Shown here: in pieces, positions 1 to 8,444 of the stretch
How the letters are laid out: every line of letters begins with the position of its first letter
How positions within the stretch are numbered: the stretch's first letter is position 1
NCBI GenBank assembly: GCA_937995985.1
Contig: CALKIR010000045.1
Location: 1 to 32,025, forward strand
Reading direction: 5' to 3'
DNA: 32,025 nt
Source of the DNA: an uncultured Alcaligenaceae bacterium
GTDB taxonomy: Bacteria > Pseudomonadota > Gammaproteobacteria > Burkholderiales > Burkholderiaceae_B
Notes under the pieces: generated by a model
Databases searched by the model: none
What the model saw: the letters and a program-made list of their open reading frames with translations, nothing else
Told to the model about the DNA's origin: nothing
Made by a program: the position numbers and the translations under genes

Positions 1-1601
1 GAAAAAATATGGCCACCGTGCTCCCGCAAGCTATGAAACTCAATGGCAGGATGCAGCTCTTGAGCCACACGTAGCTGGGCGGGCGATGTTGCTAAAAAAG
101 CCACTGCATCAACCACATCATAAGCGATATGAGGGGCCTGTTGATCAATAAAGCGCTGCAAGGCAGCTGGATCCTCACTGGTGACCCAACGAGCCAATTG
201 GTAGCGTGAGGGGGTAAAGATCGCATCGACCGAGTATTCATTTTTTAGGCGTTGGGCCACAACATCAAATTGTAGCTGGCCCACGGCGCCAAGCAATAAA
301 GTCCCACTGCTGAGATGGGGACGAAAAACTTGAATTGCTCCCTCTTCGCCCAATTGAATCAGCCCAGTGCGCAGTTGTTTGGTACGCAAGGGATCGCGCA
401 CCTCAACAGCTTGAAAAATCTCCGGAGCAAAAAAAGGCAAACCAGTAAATTGCAGATCCTCGCCCTCGGTCAACACATCACCAAGCTGCAGAAGCCCATG
501 GTTGGGAATGCCAATAATATCGCCGGCATAGGCCTCATCCAGACGCTCACGACGTTGGGATAAAAAGGTCACTACATTATTAGGGCGAATTTCACGTTTG
601 CTGCGTACAACATGCAAACGCATGCCTCGACTAAAATGCCCAGAGCTCACACGTACAAACGCAACCCGATCACGGTGAGCAGGGTCCATATTGGCCTGAA
701 CCTTAAAAACCATGCCGGTAAATTTATCTTCGGTGGGCTGCACCTCGCGTTGCAAAGCATGACGTGCACCGGGAGCAGGTGCCCAGTCGACTAAGGCATC
801 CAGTATTTCCTGTATGCCAAAATTATTCAGTGCCGAGCCAAAAAACACAGGAGTTTGGCGGGCTTGTAAAAAGGCCTGCTTATCAAAATCACTGGTAGCG
901 GCTTGAATTAACTCTATCTCCTCGGCTGCTTGGGCAAACTCAGCCCCAAAACGACGGTGACTGTCTGCATTGTCTAGGCCTGGTAGGCGCTCATTATGGC
1001 TATCTCTATCGGCTTGGCCGGCCACATAGACCTGCAGCTCATCCTGAGGCAACGAGTAAATGCCTTTGAAATTTCGACCCATTCCAACGGGCCAATTGAT
1101 GGGAATGGTCTCCATCTCGAGATGACTTTCAATCTCATCAATCAAATCCAAAGGCTCTTGAGCCTCACGGTCTAATTTATTAATGAAAGTGATAATAGGG
1201 GTACCGCGACTGCGACATACCTGTAATAAACGCTCGGTCTGAGGCTCAATCCCATTGGCTGCATCAATGACCATCAGCGCCGCATCCACCGCAGTGAGGA
1301 CGCGGTAAGTATCTTCGGAAAAGTCTTGGTGCCCTGGGGTATCCAATAAGTTGATCACACAGTCTCGGTACTCCATCTGCATGACCGATGAGGCGACGGA
1401 AATGCCGCGCTGTTGCTCTATTTCCATCCAATCTGAGGCGGCGTGACGCTGCGCTTTGCGAGACTTAACACTGCCAGCAATATGAATGGCACCAGCAAAG
1501 TACAATAGTTTTTCTGTAAGGGTGGTTTTACCCGCGTCTGGGTGTGAGATAATTGCAAAAGTGCGCCGGCGCGCCACTTCAGAAGTAATATTTTTAGCCA
1601 T
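1..1601 (-). CDS. prfC: Peptide chain release factor 3 (RF3), 3' end cut by window edge
   Basis: Translational GTPase that recycles RF1/RF2 from the ribosome after termination. Read on the minus strand from ATG 1601, the frame stays open for 533 codons to the window edge without a stop, so probably only the last residues are missing (E. coli RF3 has 529). Visible GTPase motifs are the P-loop SHPDAGKTT (residues 19-27), the RGISVASSV switch I segment (65-73), DTPGHQDF (87-94) and NKLD (141-144). The SHPDAGKT and DTPGHQDF forms are typical of RF3 rather than EF-G. There is no clear Shine-Dalgarno sequence before the start, but the next residues (AKNITSEVARRRTFAIISHPD) fit an RF3 N-terminus. It is divergent from lemA across about 120 bp of AT-rich DNA. 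Confidence 0.96.
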   Translation of the reverse strand, partial: MAKNITSEVARRRTFAIISHPDAGKTTLTEKLLYFAGAIHIAGSVKSRKAQRHAASDWMEIEQQRGISVASSVMQMEYRDCVINLLDTPGHQDFSEDTYRVLTAVDAALMVIDAANGIEPQTERLLQVCRSRGTPIITFINKLDREAQEPLDLIDEIESHLEMETIPINWPVGMGRNFKGIYSLPQDELQVYVAGQADRDSHNERLPGLDNADSHRRFGAEFAQAAEEIELIQAATSDFDKQAFLQARQTPVFFGSALNNFGIQEILDALVDWAPAPGARHALQREVQPTEDKFTGMVFKVQANMDPAHRDRVAFVRVSSGHFSRGMRLHVVRSKREIRPNNVVTFLSQRRERLDEAYAGDIIGIPNHGLLQLGDVLTEGEDLQFTGLPFFAPEIFQAVEVRDPLRTKQLRTGLIQLGEEGAIQVFRPHLSSGTLLLGAVGQLQFDVVAQRLKNEYSVDAIFTPSRYQLARWVTSEDPAALQRFIDQQAPHIAYDVVDAVAFLATSPAQLRVAQELHPAIEFHSLREHGGHIF

Positions 1602-1724
1602 ATTGGTTTTAAAAAGAGGAAGTCTTGCGTAATGAAACAGGTACAATACGCCAAAACGATACATTTTAGCGTGTTGCTTGTTTTATTGGCGTCTTTTTTT
1701 ATTTTTTAGTTTTTTGAGTAGCCC

Positions 1725-2330
1725 ATGATGATCAAATTCATTTCTCGCTGGTTAGCCCTATTGGGTATCACCTTTTTATTGGCCGGGTGTGGGTACAACG
1801 AGATCCAGCGCCTTGATGAACAGGTCAAAGCAGCGTGGTCCCAAACGCTCAACCAATATGAACGTCGGGCTGATTTAGTACCCAAACTGGTCCATTCAGT
1901 CGACGCCTATATGGGCCAAGAAAAAGAGGTACTCACCCGCGTGACCGAGGCCCGAGCCCAAGTCGGACAAATCAAAATTAGTGTTGATGATTTAGACAAT
2001 CCTGTGCTGATGCAGCGTTTTGCTGAGGCACAAGGCCAGCTTGGCTCTGCCCTATCGCGATTATTAGCAGTAGCGGAAAATTATCCCGAATTAAAAAGTG
2101 ATGGATTATTTCGTGATTTGATGACCCAACTTGAGGGGACTGAAAACCGCATCGCTACAGAACGCGGCCGCTATGTACAAGCCGTTCAAGAATACAACGT
2201 CTTTATCCGACAATTTCCCAATGTGATTACAGCGAAAATCCTTGGCTATCCAGTATTGGACAATTACGGGATGGATCGTCAAGCGGAAATCATGCGTGAT
2301 CCTGAGGTGCGTTTTGGCAATACACGTTAA
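1725..2330 (+). CDS. lemA: LemA family lipoprotein
   Basis: LemA-type envelope protein of 201 residues, a helical-bundle family of unknown biochemical role. The N-terminus is a lipoprotein signal: basic start, hydrophobic stretch and lipobox LLAGC with the modified Cys at 22. The mature part has the family pattern of EIQRLDEQVKAAWSQ (26-40), then NQYERRADLVPKLV (43-56), and a C-terminal YNVFIRQFPN segment (about 157-166). Two adjacent ATGs (1725 and 1728) could start it, with no strong ribosome site to decide. It heads a same-strand array with TPM-domain proteins, a common partnership in proteobacteria. The next gene probably starts inside its last codons. Confidence 0.93.
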   Translation: MMIKFISRWLALLGITFLLAGCGYNEIQRLDEQVKAAWSQTLNQYERRADLVPKLVHSVDAYMGQEKEVLTRVTEARAQVGQIKISVDDLDNPVLMQRFAEAQGQLGSALSRLLAVAENYPELKSDGLFRDLMTQLEGTENRIATERGRYVQAVQEYNVFIRQFPNVITAKILGYPVLDNYGMDRQAEIMRDPEVRFGNTR

Positions 2331-3258
2331 GACAAAACAGTTCGCGGTCATAGACCTGACCCCGTTTAAGCGGTGGGCCTTGGGGATACTGATTGCTTGG
2401 GGGGCTTGGCTGGGCCTAGCAACGGCCGCCGCCGCTCCCTTAGCCGTACCTAAACTAACTGGTTGGGTCGTGGACGAGGCGCAGGTCCTCACCCCCGCAC
2501 AGCGCACGGCCTTGGATCAAATGCTTCAGCAGTTTGAACAACAAAAAGGCGCACAGATTTTTATTCTCACCCTGCCCACCTTGGCCGGTGAGCCTATTGA
2601 GCGCTTTGCCGTGCGGGTATTTGAAGCCTGGGGCGTGGGGCGCAAAGGAGTAGATGATGGGGTATTGCTGGTTGCGGCCATTGAGGATCGCAAACTGCGC
2701 ATCGAGGTAGGGTATGGTCTTGAAGGGGCCATACCGGACATTGTTGCAGGACGTATTATTCGGGAGCAAATAGCCCCAGCATTTCAGCAGCAGGCCTATG
2801 CTCAGGGCTTAATGGCTGCAGCCACTCAGTTAATGTTGCACATTGAGGGCGAGGCATTGCCTGTCCCTGAGGAGGGGGATTCTGCCGAGGATCGACCCGA
2901 AGGCATTGAGATAGTGATTATCGTTGCCATATTATTTGGGTTTTCTTTTTTGGTGCCGCCTGTGCCTGCAGCAGTAGCAGTAGGCCTATTTATTTTTGTT
3001 CTTTTTGAAGCAGTAGGCTGGGCCATTGGGGCTGCGATGGGAGCATTTTTGCTCTCTTCGTTGGGCAGTGTGTGGCGCTTTGGCCCAGATTCTGATACCC
3101 GCTATGCAACAGGGTCACGTTCCGCTCGGCGCCGTCATCATGACCACTGGGGGGGAGGCGGCTTTGGAGGCGGTGGGATGGGGGGCGGCATCGGCGGGGG
3201 CGGCGCTAGTGGAGGGGGCGGGAGCAGTGGAGGCGGTGGCGCCTCTGGAGGATGGTAA
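2314..3258 (+). CDS. TPM-domain (YgcG-like) membrane protein with Gly-rich tail
   Basis: I start it at TTG 2314 because GAGGTG lies 5-7 nt upstream. This overlaps lemA by 17 nt and gives 314 residues. An open frame exists back to 2242, but those residues lie inside lemA and are not protein-like. Residues about 21-41 form a signal peptide or anchor (WALGILIAWGAWLGLATAAAA). A TPM domain follows (about 46-180: WVVDEAQVLT, GVDDGVLLV, VGYGLEGAIPD), then two hydrophobic segments (199-222, 223-252), a basic stretch (RRRHHDH) and a tail of almost pure Gly with Ser/Ala (279-314). This architecture is typical of YgcG-like TPM proteins found next to LemA. TPM domains were named for a proposed phosphatase activity; some act in membrane-protein repair or assembly. 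No catalytic role is assigned. Confidence 0.88.
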   Translation: MAIHVKTKQFAVIDLTPFKRWALGILIAWGAWLGLATAAAAPLAVPKLTGWVVDEAQVLTPAQRTALDQMLQQFEQQKGAQIFILTLPTLAGEPIERFAVRVFEAWGVGRKGVDDGVLLVAAIEDRKLRIEVGYGLEGAIPDIVAGRIIREQIAPAFQQQAYAQGLMAAATQLMLHIEGEALPVPEEGDSAEDRPEGIEIVIIVAILFGFSFLVPPVPAAVAVGLFIFVLFEAVGWAIGAAMGAFLLSSLGSVWRFGPDSDTRYATGSRSARRRHHDHWGGGGFGGGGMGGGIGGGGASGGGGSSGGGGASGGW

Positions 3259-3758
3259 TGCGACAGAGGTTCATACAATCAATAGGATGGCAACGCCTAC
3301 GCGGACGCCGAATAGCCAAACAGCATTTTCACGAGTCTAACTTACAACGCCTGGCCCAACAGATTGCCCACAGCGAACAGGGACATAGCGGGGAAATTGT
3401 AGTGGCCATTGAGGCCGTTAGTCCTGTGCACGAGCCCAATACCCGCATGCGCGCCCTAGAGGTTTTTGGGCGCCTTGGTGTCTGGGATACCCCATACAAC
3501 ACAGGGGTTTTGTTATACATTGCCTTGGACAAACGCCAAATAGAGCTGATAGCTGACAGAGGGATTAGCGCCCCTGATTCGAGCTGGCAGCAGGTCTGCC
3601 ATTCTTTGCAGCAGGCCTTTCAAGCGCAGAATTATTTTCCTGCTGTTTGCGCCGCAGTACAGCAGCTTGAGCAAATACTGCGTGCGCATACTCCTGCCTT
3701 AGTCGCAGCACACGAGGATGCGAACCACCTCGATAATCGTCCTGTTGTGCTGTCTTAA
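3258..3758 (+). CDS. Short TPM-domain protein
   Basis: A second, shorter TPM-domain protein of 166 residues. ATG 3258 overlaps the previous stop as TAATG and has GGAGG at 3247-3251, six bases upstream, so it is preferred over ATG 3252, which sits directly on that site. The ribosome site is made from the Gly-Gly-Trp codons at the end of the preceding gene, suggesting translational coupling. TPM-like features are HSGEIVVAIEAVSP (about 43-56), RALEVFGRLGVWDT and GVLLYIALDKRQIELIADRGI. There is no signal peptide, no TM segment and no Gly-rich tail, so it may stay cytosolic or associate with its partner. A LemA / TPM / short TPM trio is a familiar proteobacterial arrangement. Function unknown. Confidence 0.85.
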   Translation: MRQRFIQSIGWQRLRGRRIAKQHFHESNLQRLAQQIAHSEQGHSGEIVVAIEAVSPVHEPNTRMRALEVFGRLGVWDTPYNTGVLLYIALDKRQIELIADRGISAPDSSWQQVCHSLQQAFQAQNYFPAVCAAVQQLEQILRAHTPALVAAHEDANHLDNRPVVLS

Positions 3759-3791
3759 ATCAATGAGTTCTAAGAGTAATCAAAATAGGTT

Positions 3792-5222
3792 ATGGCCCAA
3801 TCAGCTGCTTATCGTCCCACTTTTACTGAGCTGTGGTCGGTAGAAATTATTCGCCTTAAAGAGGCTCGTGAAGGTCCTTTGGTTGATGAGGCTGAGGTAC
3901 GCCGCGCCCGCAGCATGACCCAAAGTGATGTAGGACGCATATGTATACGGGCTCAATTGCTGTGTCAGCGTCTGGGTTATACCGCTCAGCAGCACAGTCT
4001 TGTGCGGCGGTTACGCTGGGTGCTAGGTGGATGGATATTAGCGGCCCTCATGGTGGGGGCGGGAATGGCACACACAGCACTGGTTTTAGGAGGCCCACAG
4101 GTTAATGTCATCCGTGCTTGGTTTATAGTGTTAGGCATTCCTACCCTAGGCCTTATTATTTGGCTGATAGGAGGCATATACCATTGGATGCGCCCCCACG
4201 CACAACCATTCTTTGCTGAGCGATGGCGTTGGGTGGTACAAAAAATAGGACGTGGGGCGGATACCGCATTACTGGTATCAGCTCTTGTGAGCGTGTTTCA
4301 GCAGCAACGACTAAGCTTCTGGTGGATGTCCTGTATGCACCACTTATTTTGGGTCGTTGCACTGCTCACCACAACACTGCGGCTGTGGTTTTTATTGGCT
4401 TTTCAGCGTTACTATTTTCAATGGGAAAGCACGCTTTTTGATGCAGAACGGTTTGTACAATTCGCCCAATGGGCCAGTGCGGGGTTGCGCCTATTAGGTG
4501 TGTCGGCCCCAGATGCGGCCTTTATTCGCCTCAGCGATGGGCTATCAGTATTACCGCCAGCGGGTCATGCTTTGTGGGCAAGTTGGCTCTTAGCCAGTGT
4601 GCTGGTCTATGGACTGCTGCCTCGTGTAATTGCTTTAGGGGTGAGTGGGTGGGTCTGGCAGCGGCGGGTGCGGACGGTGCAATTAGACATGCGGCGCTCT
4701 GATTGGGCGCAGCTTCGAGCGCGTCTGAGCCCAGACATTCAAGGGGTGGGCATTGATGCTCCGAGCCCGCCAGACCGCGTGCCTGTACAAAAACCAGAGG
4801 CGTCTCGACAGGTCACTGCACAGCAGCCAACCTTAGTGGTAGGCATGGAGCTTGCTCCAGATAGTGCTTGCACACAAGAACAGTGGCCCGATCATTGGCG
4901 TTGGTGGGGGGCTGTAGATGATCGCGCACAGCGACAAGCGCTTTTAAGTCATTTACAGGCCCATCCCCCTAGTCATCTAATTATGTTATGTGATGGGCGC
5001 CAAACCCCCGACAGAGGGCTAATGGCATGGCTCGTAGAGGTCGCCGGCTATGTCCCCAATGAAAGTATTATGATAGAAATGAGCCTGGTGCAGCCCCCCG
5101 ATCACACCCATAGCAAACAAGCTTGGCGTCAACGTCTAGAAGCGGCTGGTTTGATGCATTACTATTTTTCTTGGACTGCATTATATGATGCGTTAGCACA
5201 GGGAGAAGAGGACACACCATGA
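3792..5222 (+). CDS. DUF2868 family integral membrane protein
   Basis: A 476-residue protein matching what I know of the DUF2868 family, which is usually encoded just before a DUF3482 GTPase as here. An N-terminal soluble part (1-72, with EIIRLKEAREGPLVDEAEVRRAR) is followed by four hydrophobic segments (about 75-98, 107-130, 178-205, 260-286). A large soluble C-terminal domain (about 290-476) contains LIMLCDGRQTPDRGLMAWL. The ATG overlaps nothing upstream (33-bp gap) and has only a weak ribosome site. The stop overlaps the next start as ATGA (5219-5222), so the two are probably coupled. Biochemical function is unknown. The GTPase partner suggests a membrane-anchored, nucleotide-gated complex (inference). 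Confidence 0.85.
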   Translation: MAQSAAYRPTFTELWSVEIIRLKEAREGPLVDEAEVRRARSMTQSDVGRICIRAQLLCQRLGYTAQQHSLVRRLRWVLGGWILAALMVGAGMAHTALVLGGPQVNVIRAWFIVLGIPTLGLIIWLIGGIYHWMRPHAQPFFAERWRWVVQKIGRGADTALLVSALVSVFQQQRLSFWWMSCMHHLFWVVALLTTTLRLWFLLAFQRYYFQWESTLFDAERFVQFAQWASAGLRLLGVSAPDAAFIRLSDGLSVLPPAGHALWASWLLASVLVYGLLPRVIALGVSGWVWQRRVRTVQLDMRRSDWAQLRARLSPDIQGVGIDAPSPPDRVPVQKPEASRQVTAQQPTLVVGMELAPDSACTQEQWPDHWRWWGAVDDRAQRQALLSHLQAHPPSHLIMLCDGRQTPDRGLMAWLVEVAGYVPNESIMIEMSLVQPPDHTHSKQAWRQRLEAAGLMHYYFSWTALYDALAQGEEDTP

Positions 5223-6655
5223 CCCCTACGCCCCCAGAATCCTCAGTATTACATTTGCCGATTGCGGTAGTTGGCCACACCAATACAGGTAAGACCTCTT
5301 TGCTGCGGACTCTGACGCGCAACCGCAATTTTGGTGAGGTACAGGCCAGCCCGGGCACAACTCGTCATGTCGAAGGGGTACGCATTGACTTATCGCCTTT
5401 AGGTCAGCTCCTGTTGTATGACACGCCAGGTATTGAGGACAGCATGGCGTTGTTGGATTATATAGATCGGCTGATTGAGTCCGATCACCGCATTGAGGGC
5501 CCTGAGCGGATTCGCCGCTTTTTAGACAGCGCCGAAGCCCGTGGTCGGTTTGAACAAGAGGCCCGCGTGCTGACTCAGCTCATGCAAAGCGAGGCAGCGC
5601 TTTATGTCATTGATGTGCGCGATCCTGTCTTGACCAAACATCGAGATGAGCTGCGAATCTTGTCTTGGTGTGGCAAGCCAGTGCTGCCTGTAATGAATTT
5701 TTTGCGCCATCAGCCTTCGCGTATTGAGGAATGGCACAGTGCTTTGGCAGACTTAGGCCTGCATGTACAAACCCAATTTGACACAGTCGCCCCAGCTCTG
5801 GACGGCGAGCTACAACTCTATCAAAAGCTGGCACTTTTATTAGAGGCCAAATATGGCCAGTTGCTGGCTTATCTGGGGACACGCTTGCGTCAGCAACGTG
5901 CTCAACGCCTGGCCGATGCCAAACAGCTCTTGGCAGAGTTATTAATTGATGTAGCGGCCTGGCAAGAGAGCTGCTCAGCTCAGCCTGATGAGCTAGCAGC
6001 TGCGGTAGCGCAGATGCAAGCCCTTGTTCGCGATCGCGAACAGCGTTGCGTTGAGGCAGTATTGCAGCGTTACCAATTTAGTACCGAGGACTATTTACCC
6101 TTAGATATTGATGCCGTTGATTATCGTTGGGGGACTGATTTATTTCACCCTGAGGCGTTAAAGCAATTAGGCATTCAAGTGAGCAAAGGGGCCGCCACCG
6201 GTGCCTTAGCTGGGGCCACCTTTGATCTTCTCACTGCTGGGTTGAGTTTGGGGGCGGGGACCCTAGTAGGGGCCACAGTAGGGGGGGTTTGGCAGGGCAT
6301 GAATCAATGGGGGCAAAAAATCATGCAAAAATGGCGTGGACATGCCGATTTGAGTGTTGGGGATGAGGTATTGCGTGCTCTGGCTTTACGGCAACTGGCT
6401 CTAATTCATGCACTGGAACATCGAGGACATGCTGCCCAAGAACCCATACAGCTGCGCTCCTTAGGGGCGCCCCCGACTAAGCCATTGGACTATGACTGGC
6501 GCACCGATCCTTTGCCTCCGGTATTGGTACAGGCTCGGCACCATCCGCACTGGTCAGCTCTGCTGTACCCAGGGGTTGAGTCCGCACCGCGCCAAGCAGC
6601 CATCATGGCCCTGGCGCGGCAGTTACATACCTATGACTCTGTAGCAACCAATTGA
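5219..6655 (+). CDS. DUF3482-type GTPase
   Basis: A 478-residue protein with an Era/MnmE-like GTPase domain at the N-terminus. Visible motifs are G1 GHTNTGKTS (19-27), G2 around PGTTRH (45-50) and G3 DTPG (68-71). The expected G4 NKxD is replaced by NFLR (160-163, in VLPVMNFLRH), so guanine recognition may differ. The middle is helical and Gln/Leu-rich. About residues 319-365 form a Gly/Ala-rich hydrophobic stretch (GAATGALAGATFDLL, then SLGAGTLVGATVGGV), likely membrane-interacting. It shares an ATGA junction with the DUF2868 gene. Its last 25 nt overlap the 3' end of the convergent argE. Cellular role unknown. Confidence 0.88.
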   Translation: MTPTPPESSVLHLPIAVVGHTNTGKTSLLRTLTRNRNFGEVQASPGTTRHVEGVRIDLSPLGQLLLYDTPGIEDSMALLDYIDRLIESDHRIEGPERIRRFLDSAEARGRFEQEARVLTQLMQSEAALYVIDVRDPVLTKHRDELRILSWCGKPVLPVMNFLRHQPSRIEEWHSALADLGLHVQTQFDTVAPALDGELQLYQKLALLLEAKYGQLLAYLGTRLRQQRAQRLADAKQLLAELLIDVAAWQESCSAQPDELAAAVAQMQALVRDREQRCVEAVLQRYQFSTEDYLPLDIDAVDYRWGTDLFHPEALKQLGIQVSKGAATGALAGATFDLLTAGLSLGAGTLVGATVGGVWQGMNQWGQKIMQKWRGHADLSVGDEVLRALALRQLALIHALEHRGHAAQEPIQLRSLGAPPTKPLDYDWRTDPLPPVLVQARHHPHWSALLYPGVESAPRQAAIMALARQLHTYDSVATN

Positions 6656-7806
6656 TTGGGGGCGCATAAAAACTGGATGAGCCGATCAAAAAACACCTCT
6701 GCACGACGCACTTGATCGATGGTAATAAACTCATTGGGCTGATGGGCCTGATCGATGGAGCCGGGGCCGCATAAAATAGTATCAAAACCAGCTTGTTGAA
6801 ATTGCCCAGCCTCAGAAACATAAGGCACCACCTGCGGCTTAAACTCAGGATTGAGGTGACTGAGCAACGCACGCGCAGCCCCATGAGGATTATCAAAGGC
6901 AGGCACATCGGCAATGATTTGCGTCTCAATACTAATATCAGCGGCAAGGGCACGCAAAGGAGTTAAAAGCTGCTCGGCATAGTCATTTAAGCGTTGTATA
7001 TAGCGCTGGGCCTGATCACCGGGCAAACAGCGAATATCCCAATCAAAATAACAATGACGGGAAATAATATTCACAGCAGTCCCGCCTTGGACCACCCCCG
7101 TATGCAAAGTGGTGTAGGGGGGGACAAAAGGACTGTCCTTATCTGCGGCAGCTTGGTTCTCACGCATCATCTCATCAATAAAAGTAATGAGTCGGGCAGC
7201 CAAGGTCACTGCACTGACCCCCCGTTGTACTTGACTCGAATGTGCTTCATGGCCGGTAACGGTCGTGCGTAAAGTAGTAATACTTTTATGGGCCACTACA
7301 GTTTGCATGGAGGTTGGCTCGCCGACAATGACCGCAAGCGGTTGGGGATACTCTTTTTTGAGCTGTTCGATGAGGCGCGGAGCCCCCAAACACCCCACCT
7401 CCTCGTCATAACTAAAGGCCAGCAACACGGGGCGTTGCAAAGGTGCCTGCTGCATGGCGGGCACGGCAGCCAATGCCAAGGCGATAAAGCTTTTCATATC
7501 AGCCGTCCCCCGACCATATAAGCGCCCCTCGCGCTCAGTCAGCTGAAAGGGATCCGTAGCCCACGGCTGTCCCTCAACAGGCACCACATCAGAGTGCCCA
7601 GACAGAACCACCCCCCCAGCGACTCGGGGACCAATACAGGCCAATAAATTAGCCTTGGTACCCTCATCGTTATAGATCAACTGACTCTCTACACCATGCT
7701 CTTGCAAGTAATTTTGGATAAACTCTATAAGAGGCAAATTAGAATGACGGGAAACACTATCAAAAGCAATCAACTGTTCAATTAATTGGCGGCTTTCCGG
7801 GCGCAT
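6631..7806 (-). CDS. argE: Acetylornithine deacetylase (M20 family)
   Basis: Hydrolyses N-acetyl-L-ornithine to ornithine and acetate in arginine synthesis; a cytosolic di-zinc enzyme. ATG 7806 has GGAG six bases upstream; a TTG four codons earlier is less likely. The 391-residue length fits ArgE. Visible M20 features are the metal ligands and catalytic Asp in SGHSDVVP (H71, D73), RGTADMK (D103), the DEEVGCLG pair (E135, E136), VGEPTS (E163), and a C-terminal AHQPNE that supplies the last His. The dimerisation domain sits between (about 175-290, with GHEAHSS). Other M20 deacylases such as succinyl-diaminopimelate desuccinylase share these motifs; overall similarity favours ArgE. It is divergent from thpR and overlaps the GTPase gene by 25 nt tail to tail. 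Confidence 0.88.
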   Translation of the reverse strand: MRPESRQLIEQLIAFDSVSRHSNLPLIEFIQNYLQEHGVESQLIYNDEGTKANLLACIGPRVAGGVVLSGHSDVVPVEGQPWATDPFQLTEREGRLYGRGTADMKSFIALALAAVPAMQQAPLQRPVLLAFSYDEEVGCLGAPRLIEQLKKEYPQPLAVIVGEPTSMQTVVAHKSITTLRTTVTGHEAHSSQVQRGVSAVTLAARLITFIDEMMRENQAAADKDSPFVPPYTTLHTGVVQGGTAVNIISRHCYFDWDIRCLPGDQAQRYIQRLNDYAEQLLTPLRALAADISIETQIIADVPAFDNPHGAARALLSHLNPEFKPQVVPYVSEAGQFQQAGFDTILCGPGSIDQAHQPNEFITIDQVRRAEVFFDRLIQFLCAPNQLVATES

Positions 7807-7880
7807 AACACACTCCAAAATGGTGGGTAGAAACTATTTAGTATGCCTTGAATTATCTTTATTGCTCAAGGAGTTTATGG

Positions 7881-8444
7881 ATGCGACATCCTTCTGCTGA
7901 ACAACCACGTATTTTTATTGGTCTTTGGCCCGATGCCTCCACTCGAGCAGCCTTAGGCCCCTGGTCGGCTGCTGCTTTGCAGCATTGTGGGGGGCGCGCC
8001 CTGCATCCTGACCAATGGCATATTACCCTGGCTTTTTTAGGGCGCTTATCCCCTGCTGCGGTACAAAAACTCTGCACTGAGGCTGCTCGGTGGCGCCTGC
8101 CGAGAGCCCCCTTTAGGGTGAATTGTTATGGGCATTTTGAGCGGGCACGTATTGTATGGGCAGGCAGTCAAGATCCACAGTCTCAACAACACCTGGCTGC
8201 AACATATCAGCAGCTTTGGCACTGTTTGCAGCCCTTGGGTTATCAGCCAGAGTCCCGCCCCTTTGTGCCGCATATTTCCTTATTGCGGCAAGCCCGTTTC
8301 TGTGATGTACAGGCACTCCCACCTAGAGAGCCATTTGTATGGCAGTCGGCCCACTGTTATGTAGTGGAGTCTCGGCCTACCGAGCAGAGCACACAGTACA
8401 TCCCCGTATGCTCCATTCCCTTACAGGGGCCAAAAATAAAGTAA
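7881..8444 (+). CDS. thpR: RNA 2',3'-cyclic phosphodiesterase (LigT/ThpR, 2H family)
   Basis: A two-histidine phosphoesterase that opens 2',3'-cyclic RNA ends. ATG 7881 is preceded by AAGGAG at 7868-7873 with 7-nt spacing, giving 187 residues, usual for the family. An in-frame TTG at 7848 lacks such a site, and the ATG at 7877 is out of frame. The two signature motifs are HITLAFLG (His47, Thr49) and HISLLR (His131, Ser133). The N-terminus RIFIGLWPD is typical. In vivo substrate unknown. The gene is divergent from argE (74 bp between starts), and its last 24 nt overlap the convergent permease gene. Confidence 0.9.
   Translation: MRHPSAEQPRIFIGLWPDASTRAALGPWSAAALQHCGGRALHPDQWHITLAFLGRLSPAAVQKLCTEAARWRLPRAPFRVNCYGHFERARIVWAGSQDPQSQQHLAATYQQLWHCLQPLGYQPESRPFVPHISLLRQARFCDVQALPPREPFVWQSAHCYVVESRPTEQSTQYIPVCSIPLQGPKIK

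Noticed and set aside
3150..3252. G-rich repetitive tract as a possible repeat array
   Set aside because: It encodes the Gly-rich tail of the TPM protein; the units are irregular Gly codons with no fixed period or spacer.
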